Source of the DNA: Firmicutes bacterium TM09-10
Lineage (GTDB): Bacteria > Bacillota > Clostridia > Lachnospirales > Lachnospiraceae
Reading direction: 5' to 3'
DNA: 64,000 bases
Assembly (NCBI GenBank): GCA_003481005.1
Contig: QUKC01000006.1
Span: forward strand, 62,001 to 126,000
A program made the position numbers and the translations under genes. Position 1 is the stretch's first letter; every line of letters begins with the position of its first letter. Below are positions 35,488-43,448 of this stretch, one piece after another. Below the pieces are notes generated by a model. The model worked only from the letters and a program-made list of their open reading frames with translations, did not search any database and had not been told where the DNA came from.

Positions 35488-37164
35488 TTAAGCGTGAAGT
35501 TTTTTCTCCAGCTTCTCTACGATTTCTTCAAAATATCCGTCTTCAAACGGAACCTTTAAGCCACATTCCCGCAGCATTTCAGGATAAAATTTGGAAGCAG
35601 ACAATCTGCAAAGCGCAAGGTAGCTCTTCCATGCCTCTTTATAATCCTCATCCATCCACACCTTGTACTGGAATGCGCAGCTCTGTGCCAGTACATAGTC
35701 AATATAATAAAACGGGCTGTTGTAAATGTGCTGCTGTTTCTGCCAGAATCCACCCCTGGAAAAGAACGGATCCTCTTCATAATCCAGATGGGGCATGTAG
35801 ATTTTTTCCAGTCTGCTCCACTCCCGGCGACGTTCCTGCGGTGTCAGCTCCGGATTCTCATAAACGATATGCTGGAACTCATCCACCATTGTTCCATATG
35901 GAATAAACCGGATCGCATCCTCCAGCTGCATGCTTAAGAAGTCCTTTTCACGATCTCCGAAAAATTCCTTCATCCACGGATCCGTGAAAAATTCCATCGA
36001 CATGGAGTGGATTTCCGCAGTTTCCATCGTGATGTCCGCATGCTCCATGATGGGATCCTGCCCGGACAGATAGCCCTGAAATGCATGTCCGCATTCATGC
36101 GTGATCACGTCTACGTCGCCGCTGGTTCCATTAAAGTTTGCAAAGATAAAGGGAGAATGATACTGGTACAGATAGGTCATATAGCCGCCCTGTTTTTTAT
36201 CCTTTCTGCCGAACACATCGAAGAGCTCATTCTCCATCATGAAATCGAAAAATTCTTTGGTTTCTGGGGACAACTCCGCATACATCTTCTGTCCGCTCTC
36301 CAGAATTTCCTGTGCAGTGCCCACCGGATCGGGATTGCCTTCTTTGAAATAAACCTCATTATCGATATAAGAAAGCTTCTCCAGACCGAGGCGCTTTCTT
36401 CTGATCTCGTGTACGCGCTCCGCAAACGGTACGAATACTTCCTTCACCTGTCGGCGGAAATTCTCGACATCGTTTCTGTCGTAGCTGTTACGGTTCATTC
36501 TGTAGTAGCCCAGCTGGATATAATTGTCATAGCCCATCGCCTTTGCCTGCGCAGTGCGGTTTTTTACCAGCTTGTCATAAATGTCATCCAGTTCATCCGC
36601 AACTGTCATAAAGTAATCGCTGTAAGCCTTCCATGCCTGTCTTCTTACGGTTCTGTCGTTTCCGGTCAGATAGGGACGCAGCAGGGACAGATTGCATACC
36701 TGCCCGTCAAACGGAATCTTCGCGGACGCAATCAGCTTATTGTACTGAGTCGTCAACGCGTTTTCCTCCTGCATCAGGCCGATAATGCTTTCGTCCATAC
36801 TCTTGATCGCATTGTCCATCGTCGCAAAGGCAACCTTGCCGATCTTTTCTTCCATAAAAGAACGATACGGCGATTCGTACAGGGCGCGCTGATAATCGGT
36901 TGCCAGACTGCTCAGCATCGGCGCTGTCTCATCGTAATAATCCTTTTCTGCCGCGTAAAACGGATCTGCGGTATTGCCGTCGTGACGGATTTCCGCAAGC
37001 GTCATGGAATCCATCATATTCTGATAAACCCTATAATATTCCTGATGGATCTCCCAGAGTTCTTCTCCGCTTTTTGCTTCTTTGACCCGCTTGGTCAAAC
37101 TTTTAAACTGCTCCGCTGTTTTGTCATAATCGACCCTTTTATAGGGCATGTCTTTGAACTTCAT
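35488..37164 (-). CDS. pepF: M3-family oligoendopeptidase (PepF-like)
   Basis: Cytoplasmic zinc oligopeptidase that degrades short peptides. The catalytic motif VITHECGHAFQGYLSG supplies HEXXH and the downstream EIHSMSMEFFTDPWM supplies the third ligand region; FFSRGGFWQKQQHIYNSPFYYIDY is the typical C-terminal block. 558 residues. The ATG at 37164 follows GGAGAG; an upstream frame lacks similarity. Its position directly upstream of the system 2 peptide importer suggests linked peptide uptake and breakdown, though it has its own terminator. Confidence 0.92.
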   Translation of the reverse strand: MKFKDMPYKRVDYDKTAEQFKSLTKRVKEAKSGEELWEIHQEYYRVYQNMMDSMTLAEIRHDGNTADPFYAAEKDYYDETAPMLSSLATDYQRALYESPYRSFMEEKIGKVAFATMDNAIKSMDESIIGLMQEENALTTQYNKLIASAKIPFDGQVCNLSLLRPYLTGNDRTVRRQAWKAYSDYFMTVADELDDIYDKLVKNRTAQAKAMGYDNYIQLGYYRMNRNSYDRNDVENFRRQVKEVFVPFAERVHEIRRKRLGLEKLSYIDNEVYFKEGNPDPVGTAQEILESGQKMYAELSPETKEFFDFMMENELFDVFGRKDKKQGGYMTYLYQYHSPFIFANFNGTSGDVDVITHECGHAFQGYLSGQDPIMEHADITMETAEIHSMSMEFFTDPWMKEFFGDREKDFLSMQLEDAIRFIPYGTMVDEFQHIVYENPELTPQERRREWSRLEKIYMPHLDYEEDPFFSRGGFWQKQQHIYNSPFYYIDYVLAQSCAFQYKVWMDEDYKEAWKSYLALCRLSASKFYPEMLRECGLKVPFEDGYFEEIVEKLEKKLHA

Positions 37165-37207
37165 ACGCACTCTCCATTCCCCTGATAGATTTGATTTTGC
37201 AGACAGC

Positions 37208-39484
37208 TTAATCCCGCACCGCCGCCTGTCGGATCCTCTCCGCAAGTAAGGAAGGTTCCTGACTTTTCAGGATCCGCACCTGCTCATCCGGATTGCTGTA
37301 GCTGCTTTCCTTCGGCACAACGGTCACATCAATCCGATAATCCCAGTTGTAAACGCCGAATTCCTCTCCACTAATCCAGCTTAATTCCTTCGGATAGATT
37401 GCGTCAAGCATTTTTTCGATATCCTCCGGATCGGAAAGAGTCACCTGGATTTCCTGATCCGAGATTTCTCCGGGTTCAAAGAAGCTGTCACTGTTTTCCT
37501 CTTCGCTGTCATCGTCATAATAATAGTAATCTACCTTGATCGATTCGATGTCATCTGCGCTCTGGTGGCCGGCACGGGCATAAACCTCAGCACCATCCTG
37601 CACAAGCAGGTCGTTTAAGGCCAAATAGGACCCATAGACCGGATAGGTCCAGGTGGTCATCATCGATGCATCCTTCTCCTCCGGATCCGCCATAGCAAAG
37701 GTCAGTCTTCCGTTTGGAAGCTCCGACGAGATCAGACTGTAATCATACTTCTTCATTTCCTCCTGCAGCGTCTTTAAGAGGGTCTGCTTATCTCCGGTGT
37801 AAAAGCTTTCCGTAACGCCATTATAATAGCTTACTTTCATCTTACCGACATTTGCCAGAAAATCCGGGTCATTTAACTGATATCGCTCCCGCTGGTAGGA
37901 AGCATCCCGCATTACAGTATCAATTTCAGAATGGTTTTCGTTTGAATCGGCCAAAAAGCGACGGTATACCTTTCTGCCGCTCTCCATGGTATAGCAGACC
38001 ACCCATCTGACATAGCGTTTCTCTTCCTTTGGGTTAATTTCCTCTGCAGAAATCTCTGTCTGCGCTTCCTCCTCCCTAAAGCTCCCCGGCATTCCGGCAT
38101 CCTGCCATCTCTTCTGCATCCGGATTGCCGCATCGATCGTCTTTTCCTCGGTTGAATTCATCCGTCGGAGCATCCGATCATCGAAAGCCTCATACATAAT
38201 GTCATCGGAGCCGAAGCTTTCGCCCTGATAATAACCAAAAGCCGTATAGTCATCTTCCATCGTCACAGACACGGCTGCAATGTTCCCTTTCTCCGGAATC
38301 CAGCGATCATAGCCTGCCCAGTCAAACCGAAAACCTGCAAGGATCAAAACCGCTGCCGCTATACTGAAAATTCCGGCAAGCTTTCCATCCAATATGGTTT
38401 TTAACTCGCATCGGTAAATCAGGCGGATCACCACATGTCCGACAAGGACACCTACAATGCAGCCACCAAATAAAAACAGCCCCTTATTTGCTGCTACACG
38501 GGAAATGATCATGCCAACAGCAATGCCAAAGGGCACTGCCATCGCAGCCTCCAAAATACCCTTGAGGGGTGCAAATGCAATGGCATGCTCATAGCTTTCT
38601 GTTTTGCGCCTGCGGTAAAGCCAGAATGCAAACAGGCCTGCAACCGCCGCACAGGCAAGAAGCAAAATACATTCTACCCCCACAGCCCTGCCCCAGCCGC
38701 CTGCATTTTTATAGCTGCACAGTCGTCCTTCGTCTCTGTACCAGATATGACTCAGCAAGTCCCAAAAGCCTGCAAAGGGTGTCAGATAGCTTTTTTGCAT
38801 CCACTGTCTTGCATCTGCACTGCAATAGCTGGCAAAAAACATCGTTTTTAATTCATCGATCAGGAATCTCACTGCCAGCTCATAGGAAAAAAACACCGCG
38901 CATCCCAACAGCGCCGTCAGGATGTTTCCGGTCAGCATGACTGCCACAAGCGCCACCTGATACATCGCAATAAACGCAAGCTGCTCCACGAACCATGCCA
39001 GTAACGACTGTGCCGCCATAATTCCTGTCATTCCATGAAATGCTGCGCCAATGATCCAGTCCAGCAAAAGTGCTGTCAGGGTAGAAAAGCTATAGACCAA
39101 AATTCCGTTTCCACAGATCAGCACATAACGCTTTTTTAAGGATTCCGGAACTGAAAAGTACAAATCTGTTTTTCTGCGGCTGTAAAGCCAGCAAAAGCCC
39201 TGCACGGCAAATAAAATTGCAAAAAAAGCAGCAAACAGGACGTGTATGAAGGAAAAGCCGATCACATCCGTGATCCTGGACTGAATCAGCTCCCGCAGGG
39301 ACTCTGCGGCCTGCGCTGCATTGTAAACACTGTCATTTGCATAATTGTTCTGTAAACCAGTCAGTACAACCATCAGATACAGCGGACCGCAAAAGAGTGC
39401 CATCACCAGACACAGCAAAAAAGTCCAGCTTCTTCTTCTGTTATTTTCCAGCCATTTAGCCCAGTACGATTTTTTTAATATCAT
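37208..39484 (-). CDS. ABC-2-type permease with large extracytoplasmic domain (YtrC/YtrD-like)
   Basis: Permease of an ABC exporter of unknown substrate. 758 residues: about ten hydrophobic segments up to residue about 415 (TFLLCLVMALFCGPLYLMVV first, AGIFSIAAAVLILAGFRFDW last), then a soluble C-terminal domain of about 340 residues that resembles the one in B. subtilis Ytr permeases (DUF6449-like; from memory). The ATG at 39484 follows GGAGGT and overlaps the ATPase gene by 29 nt. The operon order GntR-ATPase-permease matches ytrA-ytrB-ytrC, a system induced by wall-active antibiotics in Bacillus. Confidence 0.8.
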   Translation of the reverse strand: MILKKSYWAKWLENNRRRSWTFLLCLVMALFCGPLYLMVVLTGLQNNYANDSVYNAAQAAESLRELIQSRITDVIGFSFIHVLFAAFFAILFAVQGFCWLYSRRKTDLYFSVPESLKKRYVLICGNGILVYSFSTLTALLLDWIIGAAFHGMTGIMAAQSLLAWFVEQLAFIAMYQVALVAVMLTGNILTALLGCAVFFSYELAVRFLIDELKTMFFASYCSADARQWMQKSYLTPFAGFWDLLSHIWYRDEGRLCSYKNAGGWGRAVGVECILLLACAAVAGLFAFWLYRRRKTESYEHAIAFAPLKGILEAAMAVPFGIAVGMIISRVAANKGLFLFGGCIVGVLVGHVVIRLIYRCELKTILDGKLAGIFSIAAAVLILAGFRFDWAGYDRWIPEKGNIAAVSVTMEDDYTAFGYYQGESFGSDDIMYEAFDDRMLRRMNSTEEKTIDAAIRMQKRWQDAGMPGSFREEEAQTEISAEEINPKEEKRYVRWVVCYTMESGRKVYRRFLADSNENHSEIDTVMRDASYQRERYQLNDPDFLANVGKMKVSYYNGVTESFYTGDKQTLLKTLQEEMKKYDYSLISSELPNGRLTFAMADPEEKDASMMTTWTYPVYGSYLALNDLLVQDGAEVYARAGHQSADDIESIKVDYYYYDDDSEEENSDSFFEPGEISDQEIQVTLSDPEDIEKMLDAIYPKELSWISGEEFGVYNWDYRIDVTVVPKESSYSNPDEQVRILKSQEPSLLAERIRQAAVRD

Positions 39485-40361
39485 AACCTTGCACCTCCGT
39501 CTCGCTGATAAAGATTTCTTCCAGGGAAAGGGGCAGCACTTCGTGGAACAGACAGTCTGCCGCTGCAAACATGGCGATCATTTCTTCTCTGCTTCCTCTG
39601 ACTGTCAGAGTCAACAAAGATCCCCGTCTATCGCATTTTACAATGTCTAACTGCTTTAACAGCCGCTTCTCTTCCTCTTTGGAAGAAAAGACGCACTGGA
39701 TTTTCTGGATGTTGCACTTCATCTCCTCCAGATCCTTCGATAAGAGCACGCCGCCCTGATGTAAAAGCCCCACATGATCGCAGATATCCTCCAGCTCCCG
39801 CAGGTTATGGGAGGCGATCACCGGAGTAAACTGCCGCTCCTGCATTTCTTTTGCAAAAATGCTTTTGACACTCTGGCGCATTACAGGATCGAGCCCGTCA
39901 AAGGTCTCGTCACACAGAAGGTACTCCGTCTTTGCGCTCAGCCCCAGCAGAATCGCGAGCTGCTTTTTCATCCCTTTGGAAAAGGTGCTGATCCTGCGTC
40001 TCGATTCCAGCCCGAAGCTGTTTAAGTATAAGTAAAACCGTTCCCGGTCAAAATTCCGGTACACGCTGCTGTAATAACGCTCCATGTCCTTCGGCGTCGC
40101 ACCGTTGAAAAAGTACGGCTCGTCCGCGATAAAAAACAGCTTCGCCTTTGCATGCACATTGTCGTATACCGGCATGTTATCCACAATCGCTAATCCGTCA
40201 TCCGGCTTAAATACCCCGCACGCCAGGCGCAGCAGCGTACTTTTGCCCGCGCCGTTTGTCCCGATCAGCCCGAAAACCTCTCCTTCCCGGACTGTCACGC
40301 TTACATTTTTCAGAGCTTCAATCCCGTCAAAGGATTTGCTCACATTTTTCAGTTCTATCAT
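39456..40361 (-). CDS. ABC transporter ATPase (YtrB-like)
   Basis: ATPase of the same exporter, 301 residues. Walker A GLIGTNGAGKSTLLRL, signature STFSKGMKKQLAILLGL (divergent FSKGM in place of LSGGQ, usual in this subfamily), Walker B YLLCDETFDGLDP, H-loop VIASHNLREL. The ATG at 40361 is chosen over one at 40373 because GAGAGG lies 5 nt before it. Between the regulator and the permease. Confidence 0.9.
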   Translation of the reverse strand: MIELKNVSKSFDGIEALKNVSVTVREGEVFGLIGTNGAGKSTLLRLACGVFKPDDGLAIVDNMPVYDNVHAKAKLFFIADEPYFFNGATPKDMERYYSSVYRNFDRERFYLYLNSFGLESRRRISTFSKGMKKQLAILLGLSAKTEYLLCDETFDGLDPVMRQSVKSIFAKEMQERQFTPVIASHNLRELEDICDHVGLLHQGGVLLSKDLEEMKCNIQKIQCVFSSKEEEKRLLKQLDIVKCDRRGSLLTLTVRGSREEMIAMFAAADCLFHEVLPLSLEEIFISETEVQGYDIKKIVLG

Positions 40362-40369
40362 GTTTCCTC

Positions 40370-40771
40370 TCATTCCGCTGCCGGGACTTTGGTCTCTTTT
40401 TGCCCTGCCGCAGCTGTATCCTCTTGTTCCAGGAACTCAGTCAGCTCCTTTACCGTCATCCCCATGCTCAGCGCTTCTTTTTTCAGATCCCGGAGCTTTT
40501 CCAAAATTTCCTGCTTCCGGACGTCCTTTAGACTGTCGCTGTAGGCGACGTAGTTGCCCTTTCCTTTTACTGTGTATAAAAATCCGGTTCGCTCCAGCTC
40601 ACTGTATGCCCGCTGAATCGTGTTCGGATTGATGGACAGCTCCACCGCCAGGGAGCGCACGGACGGCATCCGACTATTCGGCTCCAGCGCACCGCTTAAA
40701 ATCAGCATCTGGAACTTGTCCACGATCTGCTCATACAGCGGTCTGGTATCCCGGTAATCCAGTATAATCAT
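40370..40771 (-). CDS. GntR-family regulator, YtrA subfamily
   Basis: 133 residues: winged HTH with IVDKFQMLILSGALEPNSRMPSVRSLAVELSINPNTIQRAYSELERTGFLYT (core PSVRSLAVELSINPNT) and only a short C-terminal helical tail, the YtrA type that lacks a large effector domain. It heads the exporter operon; a promoter and an inverted repeat with GTGTA / TACAC lie about 165-220 bp upstream, and a 94-bp hairpin repeat ends 8 nt before its start codon. Confidence 0.92.
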   Translation of the reverse strand: MIILDYRDTRPLYEQIVDKFQMLILSGALEPNSRMPSVRSLAVELSINPNTIQRAYSELERTGFLYTVKGKGNYVAYSDSLKDVRKQEILEKLRDLKKEALSMGMTVKELTEFLEQEDTAAAGQKETKVPAAE

Positions 40772-40779
40772 TCTTTCCT

Positions 40780-40873
40780 CTCATTTCTGCGCACGCCTTT
40801 TGCGCATGCCGGGTTTGTGTCAAGTGCGCACAGACACAAATCTCGTGATTGAAAAATTTTATTTTTCAATCTT
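40780..40873 (-). repeat. 94-bp three-hairpin repeat, copy A
   Basis: Minus strand order: GATTGAAAAAT/ATTTTTCAATC palindrome, then TTTGTGTC ... GACACAAA, then TGCGC ... GTGCGCA. It matches copy B (49721-49814) at 88 of 94 positions without gaps. It ends 8 nt before the GntR ATG and its last bases contribute to the ribosome site. A frame open through it ends in the ATGA of the next gene in both copies. Confidence 0.85.
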
Positions 40874-40935
40874 TCCTCCTTCTCCCGATTCTTTTTGTCT
40901 TTTTCATCGATCCAGAACTGTATTGATTGTATTAA

Positions 40936-40958
40936 GTGTATTATCAGTATTAGTACAC
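40936..40958 (-). promoter_or_regulatory. putative YtrA-type operator
   Basis: Inverted repeat GTGTA (40936-40940) ... TACAC (reading GTACAC at 40953-40958 on the plus strand) spanning 23 bp, located at about +5 to +27 of the predicted transcript. Half-sites of this kind are typical for YtrA-type GntR repressors; autorepression is inferred. Confidence 0.55.
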
Positions 40959-40962
40959 ATTG

Positions 40963-40991
40963 AATATATACAGAGCGCGAGGCCTTGTCAA
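40963..40991 (-). promoter_or_regulatory. promoter of the GntR-ABC operon
   Basis: Minus strand -35 TTGACA (40986-40991), 17-bp spacer, -10 TATATT (40963-40968). Confidence 0.8.
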
Positions 40992-41013
40992 GAGATTTTT
41001 CTATCACTTTTCC

Positions 41014-41041
41014 TTGTTTTTTTCGCATAGCATGGTATACT
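41014..41041 (+). promoter_or_regulatory. promoter of the CDF exporter gene
   Basis: -35 TTGTTT (41014-41019), 16-bp spacer, extended -10 TGGTATACT (hexamer 41036-41041). Confidence 0.65.
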
Positions 41042-41095
41042 GAGAAGAAAACTTAAATTTCAGGAAGCATTTCAAACTTATGGAGGGATTACACC

Positions 41096-42256
41096 ATGCT
41101 TACGCTTCTGTCACGACTGTTCATCCCGGATTATGAGAATTATTCCAGCCCGAAGGTTCGCCAGGCATACGGCATTCTCACCGGCTCGGTGGGCATTTTT
41201 TTTAACTTTTTTCTGTTTGTGCTAAAGATCGTCGCCGGTATGATCAGCCATTCCATCGCAATCACTGCGGACGCATTCAACAACCTGTCTGACGCCGGCT
41301 CTTCGATCATTACGCTGATCGGATTTAAAATGAGCGGACAGGAAGCAGATTCCGACCACCCTTACGGACACGGAAGAATCGAATATCTCGCCGGACTTTC
41401 CGTTTCTGCCATTATCCTCTTCATGGCGGCGGAACTTGCAAAATCCTCCTTTGAGAAGATCCTGCACCCGACCCTGCCGGAAATTTCTCCGGTTATTTTT
41501 TTGATTCTGGTCGTTTCCATTCTCGTCAAGCTCTATATGTATTTTTATAATCACAAAATTGCCGAAGCCATCGACAGCTCTGCGATGAACGCAACAGCAT
41601 CTGATTCCTTCGGCGATGTGCTCGCTACCTCCGTCGTCCTCCTTTCTTCTGTTATTGGATGGATTTTCGGTCTTGCCATCGACGGCTGGTGCGGTCTTTT
41701 GGTCGCGATCTTCATCTTTTATTCCGGCGTAAGCTCTGCCCGGGATACCATCAATCCGCTGCTCGGTCAGGCTCCCGACCCGGAATTTGTCACAAAAATC
41801 CGCAGCATTGTGCTTTCCCATCCACAGATCATGGGCATTCACGACCTGCTCGTTCACGATTACGGTCCCGGACGGCGGATGATCTCCCTTCATGCAGAAG
41901 TCAATGCCCAGGGCAGCTTTGTAGAGCTGCACGATCTGATCGATAACATAGAGCGCGAGCTGCAGCAGAAGCTTTCCTGCAGTGCTGTCATCCACATGGA
42001 TCCGGTCATCACCGACGATCCGGAAATCAATGAGCTGCGCCATAAGGTCACTGATATTGTCTACCGGCTCGATGAGCGGCTGACGCTTCACGATTTTCGT
42101 ATTATACGCGGTCCTACCCATACAAACGTCATTTTCGATGTCGTGGTTCCGTTTCATTTTAAAATGACTGATGCCCAGCTACGCAGCTGGCTCGATAAAC
42201 GGATCAAGCAGATCGATCCGTCCTATTTCTGTGTGATCAATATCGACAAAAATTAG
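41096..42256 (+). CDS. cation diffusion facilitator (metal:H+ antiporter)
   Basis: CDF-family exporter of divalent metals (Zn, Co, Fe or Mn). Six TM segments; the first metal-site aspartates lie in ITADAFNNLSDAGSS and the matching site in NATASDSFGDVLATSVVL; HPYGHGRIEYLAG is the family histidine motif. C-terminal cytoplasmic dimerisation domain, longer than usual, gives 386 residues instead of about 300. GGAGGG ribosome site. mntP follows 53 nt later, so the pair may be a metal-efflux operon, with Mn a plausible substrate by association. Confidence 0.93.
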   Translation: MLTLLSRLFIPDYENYSSPKVRQAYGILTGSVGIFFNFFLFVLKIVAGMISHSIAITADAFNNLSDAGSSIITLIGFKMSGQEADSDHPYGHGRIEYLAGLSVSAIILFMAAELAKSSFEKILHPTLPEISPVIFLILVVSILVKLYMYFYNHKIAEAIDSSAMNATASDSFGDVLATSVVLLSSVIGWIFGLAIDGWCGLLVAIFIFYSGVSSARDTINPLLGQAPDPEFVTKIRSIVLSHPQIMGIHDLLVHDYGPGRRMISLHAEVNAQGSFVELHDLIDNIERELQQKLSCSAVIHMDPVITDDPEINELRHKVTDIVYRLDERLTLHDFRIIRGPTHTNVIFDVVVPFHFKMTDAQLRSWLDKRIKQIDPSYFCVINIDKN

Positions 42257-42309
42257 CGGATCTTGTGCTCCGCATGAAATTTCGTTTTTTACAATGGAGG
42301 ATTTTTCTC

Positions 42310-42876
42310 ATGAGCTTACTCGAATTATTCCTTCTGGCTGTCGGTCTGTCGATGGACGCTTTTGCCGTATCCGTCTGTAAGGGCCTCTCCGTACGTCGCG
42401 GCAGTATGAAACAGGCACTCACCGTCGGCAGCTGGTTCGGCGGCTTTCAGGCGCTGATGCCCTTTCTCGGCTATCTTCTGGGCATCACGTTTTCCTCTCT
42501 GATCACGAGCATCGACCACTGGATCGCCTTCGTCCTGCTGGCATTTATCGGTTTCAACATGATCCGCGAAGCCAGAAGCGATGAAGAAAATGAATCCAAT
42601 GACCGCTTCGATTTCAAAACCATGCTTCCGCTTGCTGTTGCAACCAGCATCGACGCACTTGCCGTCGGCGTTACCTTCGCTTTCCTGCGGGTAAACATCG
42701 TTCCGGCAGTCAGCTTCATCGGCTGCATCACTTTCCTGCTCTCCGCAATCGGTTTAAAGGCAGGCAACATCATCGGCGCAAAAAACCGCTCCCGCGCAGA
42801 ATTTGCGGGCGGTCTTGTCCTGATCCTGATGGGCATAAAGATTCTGCTGGAGCACCTCGGCGTGATTTCGTTTTAA
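42310..42876 (+). CDS. mntP: manganese efflux pump MntP
   Basis: Six-TM Mn2+ exporter, 188 residues. LLAVGLSMDAFAVSVCKGL at the N-terminus and PLAVATSIDALAVGVTFAF in the middle are the two repeat halves with the conserved aspartates; ending GIKILLEHLGVISF. The ATG at 42310 lies 9 nt after GGAGG. No yybP-ykoY (Mn) riboswitch was found in the 53-bp gap to the CDF gene. Confidence 0.95.
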   Translation: MSLLELFLLAVGLSMDAFAVSVCKGLSVRRGSMKQALTVGSWFGGFQALMPFLGYLLGITFSSLITSIDHWIAFVLLAFIGFNMIREARSDEENESNDRFDFKTMLPLAVATSIDALAVGVTFAFLRVNIVPAVSFIGCITFLLSAIGLKAGNIIGAKNRSRAEFAGGLVLILMGIKILLEHLGVISF

Positions 42877-42912
42877 AAGCTTTTGTGTGAGTTTGACTGA
42901 AAAATCTTTTGC

Positions 42913-42941
42913 TTGACAACTGTCTGATGCAGTGTTAAGGT
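42913..42941 (+). promoter_or_regulatory. promoter of the exporter leader
   Basis: -35 TTGACA (42913-42918), 17-bp spacer, extended -10 TGTTAAGGT (hexamer 42936-42941). Confidence 0.75.
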
Positions 42942-43020
42942 TGGCGTATGCGATACACATTAACAATCACGGGAGATCCGGAAGGGATTTTCTGATAAAA
43001 GAAAGGAAAGGAGGTATGTT

Positions 43021-43092
43021 ATGATGTTATTGTTCGTCGGATCAAATCGAAGCTATTTTGAATATCATAAGAATGCCTCCCGCCCAAACTGA
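43021..43092 (+). CDS. 23-residue leader peptide (putative attenuator uORF)
   Basis: MMLLFVGSNRSYFEYHKNAS followed by RPN and TGA. Preceded by a near-perfect ribosome site GGAAAGGAGG with 6-nt spacing, stronger than that of the exporter gene it precedes. Codons 16-19 (43066-43077, CATAAGAATGCC) are complementary with one mismatch to 43120-43131 in the first terminator, so ribosome position on this ORF can decide between terminator and antiterminator. Similar in principle to BmrB of B. subtilis. Confidence 0.65.
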   Translation: MMLLFVGSNRSYFEYHKNASRPN

Positions 43093-43113
43093 CGTTTTGA
43101 TTCGTCTGACAAG

Positions 43114-43145
43114 AGCCGCGGCATTCTCATGCTGCGGCTTTTTTA
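43114..43145 (+). terminator. conditional terminator 1 of the exporter leader
   Basis: AGCCGCGGCAT / ATGCTGCGGCT, 11-bp stem with one G-U and a 4-nt loop, followed by TTTTTT. It starts 21 nt after the leader ORF stop. Confidence 0.85.
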
Positions 43146-43269
43146 TACAACAGGATGTTGAAAAACAGGCATTTTGTTGTCAATCAGGGCAGCCTGCATC
43201 TTATCTGAGCCGGTTTCTTTACCGCTCTCAGAAAGCTACAGGGATTTCCTGACAGAAAAAGATTTTTGC

Positions 43270-43303
43270 CGCAGAACATGCTTTCATGTTTCTGCGTTTT
43301 TTT
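43270..43303 (+). terminator. terminator 2 of the exporter leader
   Basis: CGCAGAACATG (43270-43280) with CATGTTTCTGCG (43285-43296), one bulged T, followed by TTTTTTT. It precedes the exporter start by about 145 nt, so the operon must read through it or start again after it. Confidence 0.75.
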
Positions 43304-43448
43304 ATACCCATGGGTATGTCCTGCCTTTGCAGGCAGTTTAACCAAACGTCCCTTTCGACGTTATGCTTTTTACAGACGGAGCGAAAATCCTGTCTGGCGG
43401 GATTTTTTCCACATATATCAACTTCAAAAGAAGGGGGAATTCATTTTC

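Larger units (their letters stand above)
40772..41095. other. divergent intergenic region, regulator operon / CDF exporter
   Basis: Holds the 94-bp repeat copy A, the GntR operator (40936-40958) and promoter (40963-40991) on the minus strand, and the CDF promoter (41014-41041) on the plus strand. The 86-codon minus-strand frame across it is regarded as non-coding. Confidence 0.7.
42877..43448 (+). promoter_or_regulatory. 572-bp leader of the ABC exporter operon
   Basis: Contains in order: promoter (42913-42941), a 23-codon leader ORF (43021-43092), terminator 1 (43114-43145), a possible degenerate palindromic element (43147-43180), terminator 2 (43270-43303) and a weak hairpin AAAATCC/GGATTTT followed by T (43384-43408). 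The density of conditional terminators before exporter genes resembles the B. subtilis bmrBCD leader. Confidence 0.7.

Noticed and set aside
40768..41028. Minus-strand frame of 86 codons ending in the GntR start (and the similar one at 49709-49900)
   Set aside because: The shared C-terminal peptide comes from the 94-bp repeat; differences are mostly non-synonymous, and the promoter of the GntR operon lies inside the frame, so it is not called as a gene.
41222..42157. 311-codon minus-strand frame antisense to the CDF exporter
   Set aside because: Shadow of the CDF gene, charged composition without hydrophobic core.
42257..42309. Possible yybP-ykoY manganese riboswitch before mntP
   Set aside because: The gap is only 53 bp and lacks the conserved loops.
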